DNA of 64,000 nucleotides from contig NZ_AOJE01000005.1 in the NCBI RefSeq assembly GCF_000337915.1, positions 91,559-155,558 on the forward strand. Direction: 5' to 3'. The notes under the pieces are model-generated. The model was not told the DNA's origin. It did not search any database and saw only the letters and a program-made list of their open reading frames with translations. The position numbers and the translations under genes are program-made. Shown here in pieces: positions 1-9,200 of this stretch; positions within the stretch are counted from its first letter, which is position 1; every line of letters begins with the position of its first letter. Origin of the DNA: Halorubrum saccharovorum DSM 1137. GTDB lineage: Archaea; Halobacteriota; Halobacteria; Halobacteriales; Haloferacaceae.

Positions 1-1887
1 AGCGGCCAGCAGACGAACGAGGCGGCGTACGCGCTGGGGAAGCTCGCGCGGGGCGGGTTCGGCACCCGGTACTACGACGCCAACACCACGCTGTGTATGG
101 CTTCGGCGGTGCGGGCGTACACGCAGGCGTTCGGGAGCGACGCACCGCCGCCGACCTACGACGACGTCCCGGACGCCGAGACCCACGTGATCTGGGGCGC
201 GAATCCGAAGATCGCTCACCCGGTCTTATACCGGTGGATCGCCGACAGCGCGAGCGACGACGGCGATCTGATCGTCGTCGACCCCGTCGAGAGCGAGACC
301 GCGGCCGACGCCGACCTCCACGTTCGCCCCGAGCCGGGGACCGACCTGGCGCTGGCGCGGGCCGTGCTCGCGCGGGCCGTCGACGACGGACTCGTCGACC
401 GGGAGTTCGTCGAGCGCCACACCGAGGGGTTCGAGGCCATGGTCGGATCGCTTCCCGACATCGAGGTCGCGGCCGAAACCGCCGGGGTGTCGGTCGAGCG
501 CGTCTCCGAGCTGGCCGCGGCGTTCGACGCTCGAACCCTCGTCTACTGGGGGATGGGCGTCAACCAGAGCGTCCAGGGGACGGGAACCGCCCGCTCGCTG
601 ATCGACCTCTGTCTGGCCACCGGAAATCTGGGACCGGGAAGCGGCCCCTTCTCTTTGACCGGACAGGCGAACTCGATGGGGAACCGCGTCTGCGCCTCGA
701 AGTCGTCGTGGCCGGGGTACAGGGCGTTCGACGACACCGCACACCGCAAGGCGATCGCCAACGCGTGGGACGTTCCCCTGAACCGACTCCCCGACTCGTC
801 CGGGCCGGGGTTCGTTCGGATCGTCGACGAGCTGGCGCGGGACAACGTCGACGTCTGCTGGACGGTGGCGACGAATCCGGTGGCGGGGATGCCCGACGCG
901 AACCACGTCGAGAGCGCCCTCGACGACACGTTCCTGATCGTCCAGGACGCGTTCCGCTCCGACACCGTCGAGCTGGCGGACGTGGTGCTGCCGGCGGCGA
1001 CGTGGGGCGAGTCCGAGGGGACGGTGATGAACATGGAGCGCCGCGTCTCGCGGGTCACGGCGGCCCGGGAGCCGCCGGAGGGCGTCCGGCAGGACGTGGA
1101 CATCATCGGCGCGGTCGCCGACCGGGTCGTCCCCGAGCTGTTCGACTCGACTCGGCCCGACCCGGGAGCCCTGTTCGACGAGGTCAGCGCCCTGACGCGC
1201 GGCACGACGGCGGACCTCTCGGGGATCTCCTACGAGCGGCTCTCCGAGGAGCTCGCCGTCCGGTGGCCCGCCTCGGACGCTACCAGCGAGGGCGGGTACC
1301 GGTACTACGTCGGGGGCGGCGGCGCTGCGGAGGCCGGTGCCGCGCCGCCAGCCGACGGCGACGACCGGTGGTCGTTCCCCACTGAATCGGGCCGAGCCCG
1401 GTTCTCGAACGCGTCGCACGGCGGCGTCCCGGAGCCGATCGACGGGTCGTACCCCCTCACGCTCACCACCGGCCGGCGTCCGGACGCGTACAACACCGGG
1501 GTCCGGACTCGGCCCGACGCAGATATCGGCGCCGACGCCGCCGACGGCGACGGGAGCGACGAGGTCGACGGCGCGACCGCCGCGCGGATGCATCCGGAGA
1601 CGATCGCCGACCACCTGCAGGCGTTCGACCGCGGGGAAACGGTGATCGAGTCCCGCCGCTCGGCGGTGACGGTCGGGGTCGCGCCCGACGCCGACGTGCC
1701 GCCGGGGCTCGTCTGGCTCCCGGTTCACAACCCGGCGGCGAACCGGCTCACGCTGTCCGCCGCCGACCCCGACTCGGCCGAGCCGAACCTCAAGCAGTGC
1801 GCGATCGCGCTGCGAGCGCCGGACCGGACCGCCACCGAGGTCGCCGGCGGGTCGGGACAGCCGAACGGGACCGGCTCCTACCCCTGA
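1..1887 (+). CDS. nasA: Assimilatory nitrate reductase, molybdopterin oxidoreductase family (5' truncated by window edge)
   Basis: The reading frame is open from base 1, so the N-terminus (normally with the 4Fe-4S cluster motif) lies outside the window; 628 residues are visible. The product would reduce nitrate to nitrite for nitrogen assimilation. What is seen: the Mo-bisMGD catalytic region, with a GQANSMGNRVC segment matching the GQxNAMG-type cofactor loop of nitrate reductases, then WPGYR; a C-terminal molydopterin-dinucleotide-binding domain begins near YPLTLTTGRRPDAYNTG and ends with NLKQCAIAL. A long acidic insertion (about residues 505-525) is typical of halophilic adaptation. The next gene on the same strand is a NarK-type transporter, which supports nitrate over formate or another substrate. 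Related DMSO-reductase-family enzymes are the alternative. Confidence 0.8.
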   Translation, partial: SGQQTNEAAYALGKLARGGFGTRYYDANTTLCMASAVRAYTQAFGSDAPPPTYDDVPDAETHVIWGANPKIAHPVLYRWIADSASDDGDLIVVDPVESETAADADLHVRPEPGTDLALARAVLARAVDDGLVDREFVERHTEGFEAMVGSLPDIEVAAETAGVSVERVSELAAAFDARTLVYWGMGVNQSVQGTGTARSLIDLCLATGNLGPGSGPFSLTGQANSMGNRVCASKSSWPGYRAFDDTAHRKAIANAWDVPLNRLPDSSGPGFVRIVDELARDNVDVCWTVATNPVAGMPDANHVESALDDTFLIVQDAFRSDTVELADVVLPAATWGESEGTVMNMERRVSRVTAAREPPEGVRQDVDIIGAVADRVVPELFDSTRPDPGALFDEVSALTRGTTADLSGISYERLSEELAVRWPASDATSEGGYRYYVGGGGAAEAGAAPPADGDDRWSFPTESGRARFSNASHGGVPEPIDGSYPLTLTTGRRPDAYNTGVRTRPDADIGADAADGDGSDEVDGATAARMHPETIADHLQAFDRGETVIESRRSAVTVGVAPDADVPPGLVWLPVHNPAANRLTLSAADPDSAEPNLKQCAIALRAPDRTATEVAGGSGQPNGTGSYP

Positions 1888-1917
1888 ACCGGGTCGTCGG
1901 CCGTCGATCCCCTTTTT

Positions 1918-2140
1918 AACGGCTTATTTCGCGACAGCCGCTCGCTTTCCGAGACGCCGTCGACCTCGCGGGTTGTCACCGGCGGCTTTGCCGCCGGTTT
2001 TCAGAGAGCCCTCCGGTCTCTCGCTACTCGCGGCCACCGGTGACGCCGCTCGCGGGCGCAGCGAGGCGCGAAGCGCCTCTGGCAGCCGGCGCGTAGCGCC
2101 GGCGACGCCGCCCGCGTCATCGCGTACCGGTCTCACATAC
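1918..2140. repeat. Multi-hairpin intergenic element
   Basis: A run of GC-rich perfect hairpins lies directly after nasA. The arms are 1978-1986/1990-1998 (9 bp, TTT loop, followed by TTTT), 2004-2008/2018-2022 (5 bp), 2063-2069/2073-2079 (7 bp, GAA loop) and 2085-2092/2096-2103 (8 bp, GTA loop). The first, with its T-run, could terminate nasA. A run of evenly spaced hairpins is more like a dispersed structural repeat of the REP/MITE type. A 70-codon open frame on the minus strand crosses the element, but its composition follows the palindromes and I do not call it a gene. Confidence 0.5.
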
Positions 2141-2530
2141 GATCGTGATTAAAGAATTAAAACGGATCGCCGAACAGCTCGGCGGTCGGCGCTTTTCAGA
2201 TAATAGCGAGATAAGATACCCACTTTTTAATTTCGGCTGTTTTTCTGGGAATACTTTCCAGAGAGAACGCTTCTTGAGGATACCGAAGTGTTTACCTTCA
2301 AAATTCTAATTTTGTCAATCGATTTGTTTATTAATATCTAGTCTGTGTTTCTGGTTCGTAAGAAATACCATGTACAACCAATTCGAACCGGGATCGGTTT
2401 GCGGTCCCGGTTCCGACGCCGCCGGATCCGCGTCGAACCGCATCCTTCCGTCGGAGGAGGCGGTCGATCGGACGAGTGAGGCTCACGACGACGCAACCGC
2501 CCTCGGTCGCTCCGCGGGAGGTGACTCGCG
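2141..2530 (+). promoter_or_regulatory. AT-rich upstream region of the nitrate transporter gene
   Basis: This roughly 390-bp stretch holds no convincing gene. Bases 2145-2345 are strikingly AT-rich against the GC-rich surroundings and contain several TATA-like blocks (around 2226 and 2326-2340). Purine-rich GGGAGGTG at 2515-2523 sits just ahead of the GTG start at 2531 and is the likely ribosome-binding site. The transporter therefore probably has its own promoter and a leader instead of depending only on read-through from nasA. Confidence 0.5.
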
Positions 2531-3880
2531 GTGAAGCTCACCGACCTGCTGTACGGGAAGTACCGGAACCTGGTCCTCGCGACGGCGATGTTCAACCTCG
2601 GGTTCGTGATCTGGTTCTCGTTCGCGCCGTTCACCGGCGGCATCGCCGAGGAGTTCGGCCTCTCGGTCCAGCAGCTCGGCGTCGTCGCGAGCGCCGCCGT
2701 CGTCGCCGTCCCGCTCGGTCGGATCGTCATCGGGCCGCTGACCGACCGGTTCGGGGCGAACGTCACGGGCGGCGTCACGCTCGTGACGGTCGGCGCGTTC
2801 GCGATCGTCAGCGCGTTCTCGCAGTCGTACGAGGTGTTCATCGGGTCGCGGATCGTCGCGTCGCTGTCGGGGATCACGTTCGTCATCGGGATCCAGCACG
2901 TCGCCGAGTGGTTCGAGGAGGAGAACCTCGGCACCGCCGAGGGGATCTTCGCCGGGATCGGCAACGCCGGGGCCGGGCTGGGCGCGTACTTCACCCTGCC
3001 GCGGATCTTCGGTGAGGGATACGTCGACCCGATCTTCGGCTCGGCGTTCCTCGCCACCTCGTCGAACTGGCGGGCCGCGTTCTTCTACACGGGCGTGCTC
3101 GCCGTCTTGCTCGGGACCGTCTACTACGTCTTCGGTGACGCCGCGAAGAGCGAGGCGAAGCGGGAGGCGACGAAGGCGGGCGTGAGCTGGGACCAGTGGC
3201 GCTTCATCGCAACCCGCTACGGCGCGGTCGTCCTCTCGGTGGCGTACGCGATGACGTTCGGGCTCGAGCTCGCGATGAACGGCTGGCTCGGGACCTACTA
3301 CCGCGAGGCGTTCGGGCAGGGCGACGTGGTGATCGCGGCGACGTTCGCGGCCTCCTTTTCGGTCGCCGCCGGGCTCCTCCGGCCGATCGGGGGGTACGTC
3401 AGCGACCGCGTCGCCCGCAACGAGACGAGCCTGCTCCCCGTCTTCGAGGGGCAGTACCGCAACCAGTGGACCTTCGCCACGCTGGGGTTCGTCGTGCTGT
3501 CGATGTTCGGGATGACGCTCGCCGGCCTGACAGGGAACATCTACGTCGCGGTCTGCGCCGGCTTCCTCGTGGGGGTCGGCTGCGCGTTCTCCGAGGGCGC
3601 GATCTTCGCGCAGGTGCCCGCGATGTTCCCCGACAACTCCGGGTCGGTCGCGGGGATCGTCGGCGGGATCGGCACGGTCGGCGGGGTCGTCTACCCGCTC
3701 GCCTTCTCCGCCGCGTACCTCCCGAACCTCCACGTCGGCTACGCGATCGTCGGCGCGTCGATGATCCCGATCCTAGCGCTCACGGCGTGGGTGTTCCAGC
3801 CGAAGATCGCGGAGCGCGCGAACGACGACGGGTGGCTCGTCTCCGGCGAGCGGGTCGTCGCGACCGGCGACGACGACTGA
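2531..3880 (+). CDS. narK: MFS nitrate/nitrite transporter (NarK type)
   Basis: A 449-residue major facilitator with about 12 hydrophobic segments. The N-terminal half has FNLGFVIWFSFAPFTGG and, further on, the GPLTDRFGA loop (MFS motif A) and GIQHVAEWF. These resemble nitrate/nitrite porters, where the F-x-WF-(A/S) region is conserved. The start is GTG 2531, chosen because GGAGGTG lies 8-14 bases upstream and the first membrane segment follows at once. It sits downstream of nasA on the same strand, which points to nitrate uptake for assimilation. Substrate specificity is inferred from family and context. Confidence 0.8.
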   Translation: MKLTDLLYGKYRNLVLATAMFNLGFVIWFSFAPFTGGIAEEFGLSVQQLGVVASAAVVAVPLGRIVIGPLTDRFGANVTGGVTLVTVGAFAIVSAFSQSYEVFIGSRIVASLSGITFVIGIQHVAEWFEEENLGTAEGIFAGIGNAGAGLGAYFTLPRIFGEGYVDPIFGSAFLATSSNWRAAFFYTGVLAVLLGTVYYVFGDAAKSEAKREATKAGVSWDQWRFIATRYGAVVLSVAYAMTFGLELAMNGWLGTYYREAFGQGDVVIAATFAASFSVAAGLLRPIGGYVSDRVARNETSLLPVFEGQYRNQWTFATLGFVVLSMFGMTLAGLTGNIYVAVCAGFLVGVGCAFSEGAIFAQVPAMFPDNSGSVAGIVGGIGTVGGVVYPLAFSAAYLPNLHVGYAIVGASMIPILALTAWVFQPKIAERANDDGWLVSGERVVATGDDD

Positions 3881-3910
3881 GGCGCGGGGGGTCGGTGGAT
3901 CCCTTGAAAC

Positions 3911-4243
3911 TCAGTCCCGGCGGTGGCCGAGCGGCTTCTTCTGGTCGACCTCGACCTCGACGTGGATCGAGTCGGGGAAGTCGCGGGCGACGACCGCGCG
4001 GGCGATGTCGTCGGCGCCGTGGATCTCCATCGAGCGCTTGTACACGTCGTAGCTCCACGGCGAGAACTCGTCGCCGGCGCGGAGTTGCTTGTAAAGCGGG
4101 ACGCGGACGGTCTCGGCGGGCGTGGCGTGCGGGCCCTTGCACTCCGCGCCCTTGCGTTCGAGCGTCGACTTGAGATCCTGGACGGTCTCGGCGAGCACGT
4201 CGCGGTCGCCGGAGGCGAAGGAGAGTTTCGTGACGAAGGTCAT
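3911..4243 (-). CDS. uS10/mL48-family ribosomal-protein-like protein
   Basis: A 110-residue protein with the compact beta-alpha architecture of ribosomal protein uS10. It carries LKSTLERKGAECKGPHATP, corresponding to the uS10 stretch where KG-PxP-T is conserved, followed by VPLYKQLR and a WSYDVYKRSMEIHGAD segment close to the uS10 E-x-R-x-H-x-R-(L/I)-(I/V) region. The C-terminal region is IHVEVEVDQKKPLGHRRD. The main rps10 gene of archaea normally lies beside tuf, so this is probably a paralogue with an accessory or regulatory role. A TATA-like TTTTTACT lies about 30 bases upstream of the start. It is convergent with the nitrate transporter gene. Confidence 0.75.
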   Translation of the reverse strand: MTFVTKLSFASGDRDVLAETVQDLKSTLERKGAECKGPHATPAETVRVPLYKQLRAGDEFSPWSYDVYKRSMEIHGADDIARAVVARDFPDSIHVEVEVDQKKPLGHRRD

Positions 4244-4448
4244 GGCTGGGGGTCGTCCGGGTATGGAGGCCCGAGGAGTAAAAACGCATCTACCGAGCGC
4301 GAGACGCTACATCCAGCCTCAAGAGCGTCGTATAAAAACCTCTGTGTCGGGCGACTAACGCCGCGTAGATCGGTCGAAAACGGCTGCAACGGCCGGTGCA
4401 TTCGCGACTCCGACACCCTCTTTAGGGGCGGTTGCTTACCTGACGGTA

Positions 4449-4895
4449 ATGACGGTCGAAGCGACCAGCGCTGGAGCCATCCTCTTCCGCGACACCCGCG
4501 GCGAACGGGAGTACTTGCTCCTGAAGAGCCGGCCGGGGGACTGGGAGTTCCCCAAAGGCGGGGTCGAGGGGGACGAGGAGCTCCAGCAGACGGCGATCAG
4601 GGAGGTCGGCGAGGAGGCCGGGATCGAGGATTTCCGGCTGATCGACGGCTTCCGCAAGGAGTACGACTACGTGTTCGAGGCGAACGGCAACACCATCCAC
4701 AAGACGGTTCACCTGTTCATCGCGCGCTCGTTCGAAGCGAGCGCCGAGATCTCGAACGAACACCGCGACCTGCAGTGGCGCGACTACGACCAGGCGCTCA
4801 ACACGATCACGCAGACCGGGCCCCGCGAGATCCTCGAAGACGCCCACGACTACCTCGACGAGCGGAAAGACGAGGAGACGGGCGACTACGTCTGA
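4449..4895 (+). CDS. NUDIX hydrolase, bis(5'-nucleosyl)-tetraphosphatase (Ap4A hydrolase)-like
   Basis: A 148-residue single-domain NUDIX protein. The NUDIX box GX5EX7REUXEEXGU is complete at residues 37-59, with the metal-binding REVGEEAG core, so it should hydrolyse a nucleoside diphosphate linked to another moiety. N-terminal SAGAILFRD and KSRPGDWEFPKGG are characteristic of the asymmetrical Ap4A hydrolase group, hence the proposed substrate. A TATA-like CTCTTTAGGG lies about 20 bases upstream, suggesting a short or absent leader. No partner gene is evident. Confidence 0.8.
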   Translation: MTVEATSAGAILFRDTRGEREYLLLKSRPGDWEFPKGGVEGDEELQQTAIREVGEEAGIEDFRLIDGFRKEYDYVFEANGNTIHKTVHLFIARSFEASAEISNEHRDLQWRDYDQALNTITQTGPREILEDAHDYLDERKDEETGDYV

Positions 4896-4956
4896 TCGGG
4901 TCGTCCCGCGCTGCCCCGCCCCGTTCACTTTTAAACACCGGCCGACTACCGCAACC

Positions 4957-5964
4957 GTGACTCCGGACGCCGAGTTCAGCTACGAGCTCTTGGTCTGTCG
5001 GTACGCCGAACTTGCGTGGCATCCGAGCGACGGCCTCGGCGACGATCTCCGTCCCTCGATCGTCGCCCGCCAACTGGGGACCAAGGAGCGCCGCTGGGAC
5101 ACTCTCGTGATCGAGGTCGATCCGGCGGCGTTCGCGGCCCGGCGCCGGTTCGGAGACCGGACCATGGACTCCGACCTCCTCCACGTCGTGCGCCACGCCC
5201 CCGCCGAGTGGGCGTGGTACCGCGACGCGCTTCCGCATCCCGGTTACCCGTGGCGCTACGTCCGACAGGCCGTCCACCGGACCGCGGGCCGTGATCTGAT
5301 CGAGAAGCGCCGCGACGGCAACCGGATCCGGATCCGCCGGAAGCGACCGTACCCGGACTGGGTCGAGCGGATCGTCGCGATCGAGAACAAGCCGGACCTG
5401 GACCGATCCGCGGCCGACAGGCTCGCCGATCAGTTGGCTCACGACGTGGAGACCGGCCTCGCCGACGAGGCGTGGCTCGCCACCGAGACGACCGGCGAGC
5501 GCGTCGAGCCGGCGCTGCTCCGCGAGCTGCCAGTCGAGGCCGGCATCCTCGCGACCGATTTCTCCGGGGGCGTCGACGCCGACGCGGCCGACGTGGCGTG
5601 GCACCCGAGCGGTTTGGCGCCCGCGGAGGGAGAGCGCCGCGACCCCGAGACCGAGACGCTGCGGCTGGAGATCGCCGAGCGCGCCTACGGGAAGGGGTGG
5701 CGCTCGTACCACGAGACGATGCGACCCGACTGTCGGCACTTCGAACTGCGGCGCGAGGGGCGGGCCCTCGTTCCGTACTGCGCGGCCAAGGAGAAGGTTC
5801 CAACCTCCCGCGAGTGCTCGGGCTCCTGCCCCTCGTTCTCGCCCGAGCCGCCGCAGTGGCGGACGAAGGGCTGGCCGATCGAGGGCGGCCCCGGGAAGGG
5901 GTTCAAGCGGGTGTTGGCCCGACGGCGAGCGCGCGAGCGAGACCGGGCCGAAAGCGTTGAGTGA
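4957..5964 (+). CDS. DUF5787-like haloarchaeal protein, putative PD-(D/E)XK fold with C-terminal Cys cluster
   Basis: A 335-residue protein I place tentatively in the haloarchaeal DUF5787 family. It starts at GTG 4957. Visible features: Cys14 in ELLVCRYAELAWH near the N-terminus; a central PD (133-134) followed eight residues later by E143-N-K145 (IENKPD), which fits the spacing of a PD-(D/E)XK nuclease core; and four C-terminal cysteines, C259, C275, C287 and C291 (CX15CX11CX3C). An N-terminal Cys plus a C-terminal cluster is reminiscent of Fe-S nucleases such as Cas4 or AddB, but no direct similarity is visible. Function unknown; the nuclease idea is inference. It lies 61 bases after the NUDIX gene on the same strand. 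Confidence 0.7.
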   Translation: MTPDAEFSYELLVCRYAELAWHPSDGLGDDLRPSIVARQLGTKERRWDTLVIEVDPAAFAARRRFGDRTMDSDLLHVVRHAPAEWAWYRDALPHPGYPWRYVRQAVHRTAGRDLIEKRRDGNRIRIRRKRPYPDWVERIVAIENKPDLDRSAADRLADQLAHDVETGLADEAWLATETTGERVEPALLRELPVEAGILATDFSGGVDADAADVAWHPSGLAPAEGERRDPETETLRLEIAERAYGKGWRSYHETMRPDCRHFELRREGRALVPYCAAKEKVPTSRECSGSCPSFSPEPPQWRTKGWPIEGGPGKGFKRVLARRRARERDRAESVE

Positions 5965-5985
5965 GCGGCGGCGCCAACCGGCCGT

Positions 5986-6195
5986 ATGAGGGTCCCGAAC
6001 CCGTCGCTCTCCGAGTACGCGATCAACACGGCGGTCGTGGTCCTCACGCTGGCGGTCCTCCAGTACACCGGCTGGCTCTCCGACGACCCAGCCGGACTCG
6101 ACCCGGCGTTCCTCATCGCGGTCGCGGTTATGTTCCCGGCCTTCTCATACCTGATCGCTCTCGTCGTGGCGAACGTGCGATCGAACGGGGAGTAA
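5986..6195 (+). CDS. Small two-helix membrane protein, unknown function
   Basis: A 69-residue protein with two hydrophobic segments (about residues 12-30 and 42-63) joined by an acidic loop DDPAGLDP, and a short charged tail. It begins 21 bases after the stop of the preceding gene and on the same strand, so the two may be co-transcribed. Small membrane proteins of this kind are common and unnamed in haloarchaea. I recognise no family. Confidence 0.6.
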   Translation: MRVPNPSLSEYAINTAVVVLTLAVLQYTGWLSDDPAGLDPAFLIAVAVMFPAFSYLIALVVANVRSNGE

Positions 6196-6246
6196 GGGTC
6201 ACGTCGGAACCGGCCGAGTCGCCCGCGGACGACCCGCGGCCCCCGC

Positions 6247-9200
6247 CTACGCGAGCGCCGCCGCCAGCTTCTCGACCGGGTGCGGCGGTTCGGGGGCACC
6301 GCCGTCGCGCTCCTTCAGTTGGCTCCGGCAGGAGGCGCCGGGCGCGACGACCTCGTCGCCGTCGCTCTCCGCGACCTGATCGAAGAGGACTCGGCCGATC
6401 GCCTTGCTCATCGAGTAGTGCTCGGCCTCGTAGCCGAACGAGCCCGCCATCCCGCAACAGGAGGAGTCGAGCGGGTCGACCCCGTACCCCGCGCGCCGGA
6501 GCACGCCGACCGCGTGGTGGTCCTTCTTCGTCGCCTTCTGGTGACAGTGGCCGTGGTAGGTGAGCGACTCCGTTGGCGCGTCGAGAGCGATCCCCTCGTC
6601 GAGCCGGTGAGCGTCGACGTACTCCATGACGCCGTAGGTGTTCCCCGAGACGGTCGCCACGTCGGCGTCGGGCACGTCGCTGGCGTCGCCGTCGAGCAGG
6701 TCGTGGTAGTCGCTCTGGAGCATCACGGCGTCGGTGGGTTCGACGACGACCACGTCCCAGCCGTCTCGCACGTCCGGCGCGAGCGTCTCGACGGCGTCCC
6801 TCGCCGCCGCGCGCGACTCGTCGAGCATCCCCTTCGAGTGCGGCGGGCGACCGCTCCCGTCCACGTCCGGAATCGCGACGTGGCAGTTCGCGGCCTCCAG
6901 CACGCGCACCGCGGCCTTCCCCGCGCCGGGGTTCGTGTAGGTGGTGTACACGTCGGGGAACAGGAGTACGTCGCGGTCGGCCTCGGCGCGGGGGACCCCG
7001 GCGCCCCCGCGGGCCTCGAACCAGTCGGTCAGGCTCTCCGAGCGGAACGTGGGGAGGTCGCGCTCCTTCGCGATCCCGAGTACCTTCTCGGTGACGAGGC
7101 CGGCTCCGGGGAGCTTCGCGTGGAGGTTCGAGAGCGGCGCGAGCGCCGAGCCGAGCGGTGCCAGCCGCTCGAAGTTCCCGAGCAGTCGCGTGCGGAGGTC
7201 GATCCCGTGCTCCTCGTGGTGCGCGTGCTCGACCTCGGCCTTGAGCTTCGCCATGTCGACGCCGCTCGGACAGTCGACCTTACAGCCCTTACAGCCGACG
7301 CACAGATCCATCACCTCGGTGACGAACTCGTCGTCGGTCGGGTCGTCCGGGAGCTCGCCGTTCATCGCTCCGCGGAGCATGTTCGCCCGGCCGCGAGTCG
7401 CCTGTATCTCCTCCTCGGAAGCGCGATAGGTCGGACACATCACGCCGCCGGTGGTCTCCTGTGGACCCCGGCAGCCCCCGCAGCCGTGACAGAGCTCGAC
7501 CATCCCCTGCATCCCGTTGTCGATCGCCCACTCCATCGCGGGGTCGAAGCCGGCGTCGTACTCGTACTCCGAGCCGAACCGGAGGTTCTCGCCCATGTCG
7601 AAGTCGCCGCAGACGTTCCCCGGGTTGAGCAGCCAGTCGGGGTCGAAGGCGGTCTTCAGGTCGCGGAAGGCGTCCCAGAGGTCCTCGCCGTACAGCTTCC
7701 GGTTCCACTGGGTCCGAGCGCGGCCGTCGCCGTGCTCGCCCGACACCGACCCGCCGAGCCGGACCACGGCGTCGGTGACGCGGTCGGCGATGTCGACCAT
7801 CGCGTCCACGTCGTCGACGTCCTTCGTGTTGATCAGCGGTCGGACGTGGAGCACGCCCGGCCCGGCGTGCGCGTAGAACGTCGCGAAGGTGTCGTTGTCG
7901 TCGAGGATCTCCTGGAACTCGCGGGTGTACTCGGGGAGGTGTTCCGGGGGGATCGCGCAGTCCTCGATGAAGGAGATGTGCTTCTCGTCGGTGGTGCGCG
8001 AGAGGAGGATCGGGAGCCCGGACTTGCGCATCTTCCAGAACCGGTCGCGCTTCTCGGGGTCGTGCGCCTCCATCGCGTCGACCGCGCGGCGCGGCTGGCT
8101 CGTCGTCTCGTCGGCGCCCTCCCGCGGGTCGGCCTCGGTCTCGGGGACGACCGCGTCGGCGACGGCATCCGCGTCGGCGACGGCCTCGTCGGCGGCGCCC
8201 ACCCGGTCCGCGATCAGGTCCGCGACCTTCCGTTTTCCCTCGGCGTCGCTCTCGGCGTAGAACTCGACGAGGAGGACGGAGTCGGTCCCCTCGGGCAACA
8301 TCCCGACGACGTCCTCGAACTCCGGCGTGTCGGCGGCGAGCCCCAGGAGCACGTCGTCCATCACCTCGACGGCCGCGGGGCCGTGTTCGAGGATCGGCGA
8401 CACGTCCTCCATCGCGTCGAGGAGGTCGTCGTAGGTGAGCAGCGCGACCGCCTTCGTCTCCGGGATCTCGACGAGCGAGACGGTCGCCTCCGTCACCGTC
8501 GCGAGCGTCCCCTCGCTGCCGGCCATGAGCCGACCGAGGTTGACGACGCCCTCCTCGCGGTACTCGCCCCGGTACTCGGCGAGCAGGCGGTCGAGGTTGT
8601 AGCCGGAGACGTTCCGCTTCATCTCCGGGAAGCGGTCGTCGATCGCCTCCGCCTCCTCGTCGAGGATCCGGACGACCTCGGCGTGGATCCGCGGCAGGAG
8701 GTCGTCGGCGTCGGGGTCAGCGGACTCCCTGAGCTCCTCGACGGCGACCTCGCCGAACGTCGTCACCGTCCCGTCCGCGAGCACGACCTCCAGCTCCTCG
8801 ACGTAGTGGTCGGTCTTCCCGTACTTCAGCGAGTGCGACCCGGTGGAGTTGTTGCCGATCGCGCCGCCGATCGCGGACTTGTCGCGCCACGCCGGGTCGG
8901 GCGCGAACTTCAGCCCGTCGGGTTCGACCGCGGCGTTGAGGTCGCCGACGTACGCCCCCGCCTGCGCCCGGGCGGTCGCCGCGTCGGGGTCCGTCGAGAT
9001 CACCTCGTCCATCGAGTCGGTGAGGTCGAGGACGACCGCCTCGTTGACGGTCTGTCCCGCGAGCGAGGTGCCGCCGCCGCGGGGCAACACCGGGATTCCC
9101 TCCTCGGAGCAGTACTCCTGGACCGCCGCCACGTCCGCCGTCGACTCCGGCATCACGACGCCGATCGGCGTGACCTCGTACGCCGACGCGTCGGTCGCGT

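Noticed and set aside
1924-2136. 70-codon minus-strand frame in the hairpin element
   Set aside because: Its codons follow the palindromes and it lacks the usual acidity; more likely an artefact of repeats.
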